Positions 13,393 through 25,300 of a stretch of 64,000 bases of DNA are shown here, piece after piece (the first letter of the stretch is position 1; each line of letters starts with the position of its first letter). The notes below the pieces were generated by a model that ran no database searches, was not told the origin of the DNA, and saw nothing but the letters and a program-made list of their open reading frames with translations. Both the position numbers and the translations under genes were made by a program. The DNA is from Metopolophium dirhodum (taxonomy: Eukaryota; Arthropoda; Insecta; Hemiptera; Aphididae): NCBI RefSeq assembly GCF_019925205.1, contig NC_083568.1, positions 31,054,001-31,118,000 of the forward strand, written 5' to 3'.

Positions 13393-14789
13393 ATTCAATG
13401 ATGGTAAATCAGTAGGTACGTGTGTAATAATATATAACAAATGTTATTGAACCTATCTGGGTTATAAAAAAAAAAAAAGTGACGCAGCTAAAAATATTCA
13501 AGACATTGTTGACGATAAGATTACGATACTATTATAGGGAGATTGAAGTATTTACGAGGTGTAACTTATCCTTATACTTCAATATTAGTGTAGTAGCGGT
13601 ATATTAATCATTCAGCAGTATTTTTTATTGCATTAATTATAATTGATTGTTGCTGAAGACTGTGAATATTAAAAAAAAAAAAAAGGTATAATAAAATATT
13701 TACGAGTTAGGTATGCTGGCTTTTTTTTATTTTTATTCGCTGATTTTACTTTATTTTTGGCGATTTCCGTTGCCACGAGATTTTCCTCAAACTGTTTTAG
13801 TTATTTCGATGTAACTCGAAAAATATTAACCGTAGAAGACACTTGAAACTTTCCGCTATTATTAATTATATCGTCGTTTTCTATAATATACGCGATGAAA
13901 TTTTTAATACATTTAGCCTAAATCCGGGTAAAGCGTTTTCACTTCGCCTTGTTGATAGTCGTGTCGTGTTTCGTATGTATTTAATATACGTTGGCAACAA
14001 AATGTCGGTAACACGACACGACACGGCTTCTAGCGGAAACCCGGTTATGTTTTAAACTTTTAAGTGTAGTAAATAAAGTTGGATTAAGTTATTTTTACCC
14101 TGAACACATATTATATTTACACATACCTACTTTGCGGACAATGTTACACGTCGATATTGATTTTTAAGTCATGTGTGCGATGTCTTTGCAAACAGTTGTT
14201 TTGATTCAATAATATCGTAGGTATCGAATTAATAAAACACTATAATAGCTATTATTTTATTTATTTATCAGAACAACCGCAAATGCGCAATGCGGTTTTA
14301 TGAGAACAATATTGGCAATACAAAAATTAGCAGATCTTATGCGAGAAGTTATAAATTAAATAACAGAAACAGGATATAAAAAAATGAATTTAAATTAAAT
14401 ATTATATTATAAAACGTATGCCATTATATCATATGATATATTACCACAGAACAGATTAAGTTTATAGATTTTAATTTAATCTATTCTGTGATATTGCTTA
14501 TAGTAGGTATACCTAGCTATAATGTGTCTTCGGTGCGGCTCAGACTTCAAATATTCGCCATGATCGCAATTAGTTTCCTTTGATTTGAATCGTTTTTCCA
14601 TTTTCGTATACACCTACGTCTCAATAATATTATATTATAGCCGGCAATGGTTTATCATTAAATTCGACTTTGACACACCCATTGCTGGCGTTGACTTAAT
14701 TATAATACGCGTTGCTCAACGATGACGGACGAGCCGGTACACTCGAAACCTACGACAATTACTATACATCGGAGCGAGTTTTCCGAGTT

Positions 14790-16140
14790 ATAGTAATATA
14801 ATATAATAATAATTTTATTTTGCAAATAAGAACACAATACATTTCAAAAATAAGACAATAGACAGTATGCAACACCCTGTAAGCATAGCTTGTATTGGGA
14901 GAGTAGAGTCCAGATTATAATTTAAGTATACATGTTATTATGCCAAAAATGTCAGAAAGAATAAACAAAATTTAAGATTAAGCGAGGTATAAAAATTTAA
15001 CAAAACACCAGTTAAGATTCGTTTAAATGATATCGAAGTTAAGATTATACAAATAAAAATTTAAATTCCTTAACACTCTTAAAATTAAATAAATTAATAC
15101 TCAATTTTTACATAAATTTGATCCTACATTTAAAGTACAATGAGAACCAAAAGTTATATTACTATTAGAAACAATATTAATATTACGTTTATATCTGATA
15201 TTATAATCACGATTTACATTGGTCAATATATGATTATGTTTATATAATAGTAATAATACATTAGTATAAAATATTTTATCAAAGTTTTGTACATCGAGTT
15301 CATTAAAAATAAGCTTTGTACTATAAGATTTGGGTTTGCTCAGTAAAAACTTAATAATACTATTTATTGTGACTTTTAGTTACTCGAGTTGTGTGTTGTA
15401 AGTACAACTACAAAACATTATTCCATAAGTAAAAATAGATTGAACCAAGGCAATGTAAATGATTCTCTTCATCTTAATATTAAAGTGGCGTTCAACGTCT
15501 TTAAGAATAAAGAAAAATTTACGTAAATTGGAGATTAAATTAATAATACGACATGACCACTTTAATTTATAATCTAATGTAATACCAAGATATTTATATA
15601 TTTCCACTTTTGCAAAATATTAAATTTACAATTTATGTTGCCTATTGAACAAAATGTACAATCAAAAGAATGTAATTTTAGCTCAAAGTTATGATTTAAT
15701 GAGTGCTCTTTGATTTTAAAAATCATATATTTAAATTTAGAAATATTAAGCATCAACATATGATTATCAAACCATATTTTAACACAGTATAGTAGTAAAT
15801 TTGCTTTTTTATATAAATCATTATAATTGTCACTACCTACCAATATGGCGGTATCACTAGCAAAACAAGAAATGTTTAAGTCATCATTTAAATTGAATAG
15901 ACCATATTTTATATAAATAAGAAATAAAATAGGCCCTAATACAGTTCCATGTGGTACCCCATGCGTAATATTAACAGGACTAATAACACCATTTAATCTG
16001 ACAACCTGTGTTCTATTTCTTAAGTAGATTTCGAAAAGATTTAATGTAGAACCTCTAATACCAGCATAAAATATCATGATTAACCGAGTCAAGAGCTTTT
16101 TGAATATCAAGAAAGATGCCCGTCATTTTATTTTTACAGT
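14790..16140 (-). pseudogene. Non-LTR retrotransposon remnant, reverse transcriptase
   Basis: A 5'-truncated, frameshifted piece of a non-LTR (jockey-like) reverse transcriptase read right to left. Motif A, FLDIQKALDSVNH, lies near 16080-16125. A frame change follows, then motif B, GVPHGTVLGPILF, near 15930-15975. The catalytic box reads FASDT where FADDT is expected, so one of the metal-binding aspartates is lost. A second frame change occurs near 15580-15607. The stretch beginning YLGITLDYKLKW follows, then an in-frame stop near 15377, after which coding-like sequence continues to about 15100. The last roughly 300 bp resemble a 3' untranslated region ending in an ATTATT-rich tail near 14790-14815. 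It is dead because of its frameshifts, stop and altered catalytic box. No target duplication was identified. Confidence 0.85.
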
Positions 16141-16144
16141 CTAG

Positions 16145-18105
16145 GTTCTCGTGAACAGTTAAATATAATTTTTTTTACATTGTATTCCATGTGTGTTATT
16201 ATCTGTGCGTATAGGACGAAAACTGCACATAACGCCTGATCGCATTTAACATTGGCAATATATTTATGTATAGTGGACAGATTATCGGACGTAAAATGTC
16301 AACAGAGGCTACAACGCAGTCAAATATAATAATATTCTTATCGTATATGATTTTTATTGTGCGACCGGTGAGCTCCACATACCTCTCTGGTTTACCACAT
16401 AGATAATATATTTCCACAGTAGGTCGACTGCCTGCAGTTGTAGATGTATACAATAATATTATTGATCGAATTATAAGACGTCTGCAGTACTATATATTAT
16501 ATTGTATAGGATTTTGAATTTTCACTAACGGGCCACGGGCGGAGTAGATATATAATATAATATGTATACAGGTTTGGAAATACACTTCTTGGGAAAACAA
16601 TTTTTTTTCACCTTCTGCGGTGTATATTGTAACGACATTGATTTCCCACGAAATTTGGCTTCCATTTCTAATAAACGAATTACGATCATTTCAAAATAGT
16701 GTCAACTCTTTGAATCAGACAGACGATTCAATTATTTTAACCACTTATATATTATAGATAGGTACTTACCTACCTGTATTATGTTGAAACGTATAATCCA
16801 CGATTTTATTTTTTTTTTTCAAACTATATGGAAATCGGTATTTTTCATTTGGTACCTTCATCATCTATAGAGCAGAAAGTTATGTCGACAAAATAAATGA
16901 AAAATGTATAATATATTAGTGGCGTATAACCACGTGACCGTGTCATCGTAAATCGAGTGCATTTTTTTTTTAATAAACTAAGTGTGATGAAATAAACAAC
17001 AACAAATAATATTGTCATAAATAATATAATATTATACCTATATAATATTATAAGAACGTCGTACTAGCTAAAAAAAAAATGGTCAAGGGGACCCCTCCCA
17101 CCCAATAAATATACGCCATCGCTGAAGACTATCAGGCGTTTGACCTTTGTCTACATCGAAAGAATATCGCGAAATCATTATCTTTGAAAATAATATTTCG
17201 CTAGTAATAGGCAGGTTAGTAATCTTATCTAATCTGTTGCAGTAGCACACCGTGTGGGTTTTTCCGACGAATGTGTTATTGAAATGGTATCAAAATCGCA
17301 ATACAATCGAAATTCAATGTCGCAAGTGTGTTTCTTAAGACGGCTTTTAACCGGTCGGCGGTTTAGTGCGTGTGACGCGCGGGAAACGTGTTGAAGGATT
17401 TTACGAAAATTCAGTGGAAGCGATGTGCTGTTGTTAATATGATGACAAATACCGCGAATCGCGACGAACGCCATTCGACAAAATCTTTTTTCTCATACGT
17501 GTTTTAACACGTTTACGCACGTCCTTCGTCGTTCAATGTGCCTTTCGTCTTGCATATTATTATTATTATTATGTATAATAGGTCGACGCGTCAAATATAT
17601 TGATATACAATAATATACGTCATCGTATTGTATTGCAATGTGTTGTATCGCCCGCGTCGTTAATTAATAATTAATAATTAATAATATTATTTATTACACT
17701 ATTATAGACGCGATTTTCGATTTTTTTTTTGTTTTGTTTTGTTTCGTGTATTTTTTTTTTTGTTTTAAGACATTGCCCAAGAACATTATACGACGGCTCT
17801 GTATAATAATGCATCCGCGTGTGTGCGTATTATGTTACCCGGTAAACAACCTCGGGCGCAATCACAACATCCAGAGGCGGACCCGGATTCCGACGCAGCG
17901 CACCGAACGTCCGACAACCTTCCATCGATATAATAATAATAATAATAGTAATATAATATAATAACGTATAATGCCGGCGACGTCGGACGACTACGTCATC
18001 GTCGTCTGGACCGAGTATCGTCGTCGAGAGTCACACGTGCCTGCGACCACAGAACATGCTACGACCGTTTATGGCTTGTGTTTCTGAGCTCACACGCGTC
18101 ACTCG

Positions 18106-18155
<50 letters not shown>

Positions 18156-18574
18156 TGTCACAACTTACGAACAGCAGTCGACCGAACAAAGACTCGGGGC
18201 TCGTACCTGTCGTACTACACAGCGGACGCCTCGTAAACCATTCCTGCACTTGGGCACGAAAACGACGGGAGAACGACTGGTTATATTATATTATAATATA
18301 ACAGCGCCGATTACCACGTGTACCTAGGTACCTGTATGTGTTGCGTATAATGAAAATTTATAGTTTTATACGCTGCTGCAGCAGCAGATATAAGGTCCGA
18401 GATACCCTCGAGAGTCGTGACGGACTTCTGCAGAGCCGGTGAGGTCACGTCAGGCTATTATAGGAATCCAAGCACGTGGATTGCTTTATCGATCTGCACA
18501 CGACAATGCACACGCGAGTGATCAGCTCGCGGAGACGCTACAAATCCAAAATATTATGTATAATACACAAAGAC
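16145..18574. other. Intergenic, no gene seen
   Basis: AT-rich DNA with a moderately CpG-rich patch around 17230-18260. Open frames in that patch (for example 17229-17474 minus) show no family motif and no supporting splice or start context. A CA microsatellite lies at 18108-18152. Confidence 0.4.
18108..18152. repeat. (CA)n microsatellite
   Basis: About 22 uninterrupted CA units. Confidence 0.98.
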
Positions 18575-18582
18575 GCAGTGAG
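18575..18582. repeat. 8-bp target site duplication, left copy
   Basis: GCAGTGAG here and at 20442-20449, exactly flanking the hAT element. Confidence 0.95.
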
Positions 18583-20441
18583 CAGGGCCGTCCCAAGGTT
18601 TTTCGGGGCCAGGGGCAAATTAATTTGGGGGCCCTTCGACCATAATAATAAGATATGATAAACAAAATACTCACTGAGAATAACAAAATGTTTATGAACG
18701 TATTTTTCCAAACCTTAACCAATCAAGCTCATTTAAATTCATGTACCTACTGCATTACATACTTACATTATAGAATTGAATATTATTTATATTATTTATA
18801 TCAATATTATTCAATACATTATTAGCAATGTATTACCATGTATACAAAAAACTACAATTTATTCCTAGATGGTTATAAATATTCAAAGAAAATATTAACT
18901 TGGATGTTTATAGGATTAAATAAATAGATAAGGTAGATTAAGACAATTAAAAAAAATTTACGTATATTATTTTATTATTTTAAATAAAATATTAAAATGT
19001 ATATCAAAACACCTTTTTCCTAGCTTTTTTTTCAGCAAAGCTGTCTATAACATCATCATAATCTAGAGTCTTTGCCAACTTGTGTTCGATGGAGAGAAGT
19101 ATTAAATGATTTAAGCGGTTTTCTTCTGTAGTTGAACGTAAATAACTTTTTATTAATTTCAGTTTACTGAAAGATCTTTCTCCCGTTGACACAGACGTGG
19201 GAATGGTAGAAAGTATTCGAAGACAAATACATATTTGAGGTAGTATATTTTGAAGTCCTTTCTTATATATTTGATTAAATTATTAGAAATTAAATTAAGT
19301 AATCGAGTACAGTAAACGGAAAAAAGTCTCTCGTTTAAATAATATTATAGGATATATTTTATTCAATTTTAAATTAGTTTACGAGAGGTAAACCACAAAT
19401 ATAAATGAATACATTTTTATATTTTTTAAATAATATTATTATAATATATATTATATTCAATTTTTAATTAATTTACGAGGGGTAAACCACTATGATAATC
19501 ATAGAATACAATTTTATAGACATGTAAACTGTTTTTTCTCCCAGTCTGCCACTGGAAAATGCTATAAAATATTTAGATAACAAGTAAAAAAAAAATGTTT
19601 TCTTCAATAAATTTAACATGTAATTATAAATGTAAATAGGTATAACCGTATTAGGTATAATTTAGTATTATTCTGTAAGTACAGGTACATATAATGATAC
19701 AGACTATAGCTTAATGCCCCAATACGAAGATATACTTCTTTAAAGACTAATAGAAATATTAAAAATTAATCATTTTAATAAAAATAAAGAATAATATGTA
19801 TATATTTTAATCAATTATTACTTACTAATATTCGTGTTTCTGCTAATCGCTATTTACTGTGCTAGTAATAAATTTATAAAAATACAGTGACACTGTGGTA
19901 GTGTGGTATACGTCTACTGTCGAGTAATAAGCAACCGACTGGTGCGGCCGTGCAGGTTGTGGTTTACTATTCAGAATAATCAATTCTACAATGTATCGGT
20001 TATAGGTTTTTGTCTAAAAATATCGCGTGCTGCGTGCACCGTCACCTATCGTAGCAAATCGAGTATCGTTATCGCGATCTATCCACATTATACTACACAC
20101 ATATACACATTATACTAATATATTAAAATATTATTAAGTAGAAACGGTGGCATAGACGAGAGGTGGAGGAAATTGTTTTGACTACGTGACTGGACGTCAT
20201 GCTTTTATACTCGCGCATTGTATGACTGTATAAGTGTTAAATTATATTTTAATTTTATTTTAAGTATTAATATTATGTGGATGACGCAAAGAAGATATTT
20301 TTTGTCTCAATAACGGTGGTCGGTGATAGTTCTTTGTTTTTAATTATTATACATTAAGACTTTTTGGGGGCCCCCTAAAATATTCCAACAATGGGGCCTG
20401 GGGCAAAATGGTCCCGTTGCCCCCCCCTCTGAACGGCCCTG
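18583..20441 (-). mobile_element. hAT-superfamily DNA transposon, degenerate (1.86 kb)
   Basis: The ends are CAGGGCCGTCCCAAGG on the left and, reverse-complemented, CAGGGCCGTTCAGAGG on the right. They are flanked by perfect 8-bp duplications GCAGTGAG, the length hAT transposases make. Subterminal sequence is G/C-rich at both ends. Inside, the minus frame at 19004-19192 encodes STGERSFSKLKLIKSYLRST followed by LNHLILLSIEH. That is the C-terminal dimerisation region of hAT transposases of the ZMYM1/TTF-zinc-finger type. The N-terminal zinc finger and catalytic DDE region are not recognisable, so the element has lost autonomy by internal deletion and decay. It lies between the two lysozyme genes. 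Confidence 0.95.
19004..19192 (-). pseudogene. hAT transposase C-terminal dimerisation domain fragment
   Basis: A 62-residue open frame inside the hAT element. It contains the S-x-GERSFSKLKLIK signature and an L-rich helix (LNHLILLSIEHKLAKTLDY), which in intact enzymes mediates dimerisation. The frame ends in a lysine-rich tail near the element's left end, where a transposase C-terminus would be expected. No catalytic residues are included, so it cannot be an active transposase. Confidence 0.85.
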
Positions 20442-20449
20442 GCAGTGAG

Positions 20450-22304
20450 TTTTTGATACTAACTATATAGTTAGATAGTACCTAGTTTGCGAATAATCTG
20501 TGTCCTGATACCGTTTATCTTGTATAGATGACGGTTATAGCGATCAGTGATGCAGTATGAACATTTATATTCAAATACAAATGTTACTTACCCGTATATA
20601 GTAAAATGATAACATCTATGCATTTTTTTTTTAAATTTCTATTTGTTTTTGACATTTTTCATCTAAGTCAGTTTAATCATTGATTTAGTGTTTATAATAT
20701 TTTCGGAACTGAAATCGACCAACGTAACTAACGTACTTTAAGTTATAATCATACGAAATTATTGATCGGTTACGTGTATTATGTTTTTTCAGTTATCTAA
20801 ATTGAATAGTGCACGTAATGAATAAATTCTTACTGTTAATATCGAACACGTAAATTTAAAAAAATTCCATTATTTTAACCAACTCCTGAATAGCATCTTA
20901 ACAATACAAAATAGAGTCACCGACGTGGACTCGTTTAGATTATAATAGGTAATACTGTAATAGGTAACTAAATACAACCTAATCAATCCTCGAACACCGT
21001 TCTATCGATTACGCAAATTGTGTAATGTATACATGGTGATCCCCTAAGCATACTCACCAATTTATTTTCTTTAATAATGAATTTGTTGAAATTCTAATAT
21101 TTTTTAAATGTTTACTTATATAATATATTTTTCTTATTTTCAAATACTTAGATTTTTATTTGGTATATAAGGAGTATTTGCATATTATGATGGTGATACA
21201 AACTTCTCTCTTTTTACTTGTAAATTATTAATCAGATGATTATTTTGAAAATGTTGATGCATGTGTGGATTCATGACTCCATACTCCATATTCATGACTC
21301 CATAACAATATGTTTGCAATTCATATTCTACATTTAAACGAGAAAATTTTTTTAGTTATCAGAGACCAGAGCGATGTTCTAATAGAATATTTATCTTAAA
21401 GATGGTTTGACAAAAATATAATTTGTTTTAATCTAGTACCTATATAAATTAATTCTTAATAGTTTTCTTACTTATTATACTCTGGTAGTTTTTAAAAATA
21501 TTATAGTATGTCAATAGTTTAGTCAGTACCTATATATTAATTAATATAATTTCCAATAGCCTTAATAGTATCCATATACCTTTCAAACCTATTGTTATGG
21601 ACCTATTATCCTAAATTCCTCAGCGCCTACATAAAGTTAAGTAAATAAAAAACTACCTGTTCAAACATTGATTTTGATACCTACATCAGCATTTTCAGAA
21701 AAGTAATGTGCTTAACAACTTACGGGAATAAGAATGACTAGAATTTGAAAACAAAGTCTGACACTTCTTCATTGGTATATACAGATCTAAATATTTAAAC
21801 TATACATACATACAAATTCAAATGATTAGAATTTGAATATTATCTTATCGTTATTAAAGAAAGGAGCATGCTTGCAGCTGGTCAATCGCACTGTACAATA
21901 TGTATTATGTATTTATATACTATGTAAGGTCACAGCAGCCAGCAGGCGGCAAAAAAAAATAACACAAATTATAGTAATGGACTATGGAGGTAACACTGCA
22001 ATAACTATTGGCCGTGTTTCTGTTGGCGGGGCCAGTGCAGCACGAAGTTGTGATTTTATCGAAGTACCGTTATCGCCTCAGCTGCAGCCATTATCGCCCT
22101 GGCTGATAACGACTACGACGGGGCGACGACAAACGGCGAAGACCGTCGGGAGAGATTAAGGTTACGTCGCGGTGACCGGTTCGACCACGGTACGAACTAT
22201 ACTGGCAATACCATACCTACGTCGTGGTGAACCATCAATAAAATATTGTAATATCGTTATTGGCCGATACGCAGTGGCAGTGTGCGTAAACAAATAGTAC
22301 GACA
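20450..22304. other. Intergenic sequence upstream of lysozyme gene 2
   Basis: AT-rich until about 21960, then increasingly GC/CpG-rich toward the start codon at 22305. The promoter of lysozyme gene 2 should lie here. ATAAAATATT near 22238 is the only TATA-like word close to the gene and is weak evidence. Confidence 0.35.
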
Positions 22305-25300
22305 ATGACGCGCGACCCGTCCGGACAGCGTTTCCTGACGTGCGCCGCCGCCGCTGCTCTGCTGCTGATAGCGTCGTGGACGTCCATGGCGACGACGGCC
22401 GGTAAGTTGGCGGAAATAATATCGATACCGTAGGTTAGGTAAGCTGTCATGTACCACATCATTGATGAATTAACAAGGCACGGAGGCGACGAACGAACCG
22501 AAGCACCGTCGGGTCTCGCGCACATTGTCGTATCCAGTTTGCCTCTCATATAATACGCTATATTGTTATTATATTTATATTAATCAAGGCACGACCAATG
22601 AAAAGCGACGAACCGGTCGGTGGGGTAACGAGCGTAATACGCGTATCATAAAATTGCCATCGTACCGTGTTATTTTATCGCGTTATCATATCATACTCTA
22701 TCGTTCTGTCTGCAGTTTCGAGTCGAACGCGACAAGAGATAAAATAGGTAGGAAAAATTGTACTTTGGGACGACGCACGTTTTCGTTGCACGTCATTATA
22801 AATTCATAACATAGTGATAATATTAGTTATAGGTAGCTAATGGCGTCGCGGTACCTACGTCCAAAAATTTCTCATTACAATAACCTATGATTTATTGATG
22901 CGGTGAACAGATTTACTTTTTTCTATTGCATTGTCCTATAATTGTCCTTAACAATAGTGTTGGGTACATGCAATTGTACTCGAGTACAATATACCTATGC
23001 ATTATATATTTTGACAATACGTGCACGATTTCATTCAGAAGTATATATACAAAGATAATATGTTAATATTTGAAGTAAACAACTTTGACACAATATCAAT
23101 ATTGTATTGCTGCCAAAAAATAATTTGAAAACATTTTCGCAATGCTGTTAAATATTTTGATGATCATTATACGATTTCTATAATATACAGTAAATATTCA
23201 AAATATACTATTTTAATGTTTGGGTAATTATTGAGAAATATCACAAGCTAGTTTATATAATTATTTTTTTGTAGTTGTTCAATAATATCTATTAGTACAG
23301 TGTAGTACAGTACACTATTATAGTATACATTATAGTACCACATATTTTCCACCATGACATGAACGAACCATGTACCACTTTTGGTGAATAGCATACTTAC
23401 AATATTGTGCATTCATTATAAATAACAAAATAATATATCATGTGTTAGATAGAAGAGCTAAAATATAAGTCTATTTTTTAGATTTTTATTTCTGGTCACT
23501 GCGCGTTTTTGCCGACAACGTGTGGCCGAAATTATACGCAAAATAGCTTCGAAAACAAAAACACCACCTCCGACGTACGTCATAATAATATAGTAGCTAA
23601 ACGTGTACAGTGAAATCATCACGACAGGTATACCTACGCCGTTTAATTTTTTCAGAAATCCGCGGAAAACGTTTTGTGATCATTTTTCAGACTACCTACG
23701 TCGTTCCGTCACTAAGCCCCGCCGGTGCACGCGATAATAATATTTTTCCGACGTTGTAATATTCCGAACACAGACCATAATATTACATAGAGACGATAAA
23801 TTAATGGGTATATATAGGACGCGATGGTGCTACGTTTTTCGTGATTGGATTTTAAGATGTCAGAGGTGAGTTATCATCACACGTCACGGTACCGTATAAT
23901 AATACTATATTATATTATGCGATAGTCGGATCGATGATTATTCCCCTCGCTTCATTTTAGGTTTCCAAAAATTAGTTTAGAACACCTTATATTATATCCC
24001 CGTTGTATCCGTCCGTCCGTTATAGTTACCATTACATATATTATATTATATAGTTACGATTAATGATTCAAAAGACAAAAAAAAAAATATAAATACATTT
24101 GTCATTTAACTAGAAATATTTTAACACTACAGTTAAATGAATAAATAATTGTATAACGGTTCTATTCAGAGTAAATTCTCACTAGCCAGTATTCAACAAA
24201 ATATCAAAGTATGAGTAAGGTATTCGGTATACATTCATACGCGACCCAAAATAGGTATCAGAATATTAAAGGTTAGGTACCTGATTAGTGATTAGTTTTA
24301 AACTGTATATGAAATTAAATATATATATTTTATTGTGCGTTGTATTATAATTTATAATACGTTTAGAAACCGGGGGAATTCAGCACGCTCGCAGACTCAC
24401 GTCTTTCTTGACGTGTTTTATTTTTTGGTATAGGCAAAACATCATATTAGGCACGTATCCCCGTGTATAATAATAATATGTACCAATGATTTTATCGTCG
24501 TCCGAGGTTGTAGTAGGTTAGTCGAGCGAGTTGGTTATTTGTTGACTGACGTCGTTGTTGTTGCAGGCCGACACGTCTCCAACCTGAACGGAAACTGCAT
24601 GCGGTGCATGTGCTACGCGTCCACCCTGTGCAACGTGACCGTGGGGTGCTCGCGCGGTTACTGCGGTCCTTACTACCTGTACCGCGATTACTGGAAGGAC
24701 GCCGGCCAGTTGGTGGTGGCGGACGACGACCCGGACCGGGACCAGGCGTTCGTGGACTGTGCTTCCAACATGGAATGCGCGCAAAAGGTCGTCGAGAACT
24801 ACATGGTCAAATGGGGACGGGTAAGTGCCGACTGCAGGACCTATATAGGATGTACTAATAGCAGAGGCAGTGAGAGGGAGAGAAGCCTCCCGGAGGGCTG
24901 ACGTTCTTGGAAAAATTTACCGTAAAACTTCGTCCATCTATATAGTACCCACCTCGAAATGTCAGGGAAATAATATTGTTTAAACGCTTCCGGTACCTAT
25001 GCTGTGAACGCGTAAGACACGGTAATATTCACCTCGTGTATCTAGTTATTAATAACAAATCGCAATCTGAAGGCCGCCTAAAAAGTCAAAGGGCATCTGC
25101 ATATATTATAATATACCACACTCGGATTCCCTAATAAGTCTTCTCTAAATATTACAAACGATCAGCCCCCACAACCGGGGCCCCAAAGCGAAATCCTGTG
25201 GCTACCTCGCCGCAGCCGAGTAATAATATTATTTGGGTATTTAAGCGGCGGCGGCGTCGGGGGGCCGGAAGGAAGCTCGAGCCGCTGCCGCCGCCGTTAT

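Larger units (their letters stand above)
9420..14780. other. Intergenic DNA between the two lysozyme genes, first part
   Basis: No convincing gene is seen. The stretch holds one inverted-repeat element (10752-11428) and a possible transposase scrap (about 13285-13392). The rest is AT-rich sequence with short A/T runs. Regulatory sequence for the divergent lysozyme genes could lie here but cannot be recognised by eye. Confidence 0.4.

Noticed and set aside
22959..22990. Another hAT-like end (AGTGTTGGGTAC)
   Set aside because: No matching right end or 8-bp duplication was found nearby.
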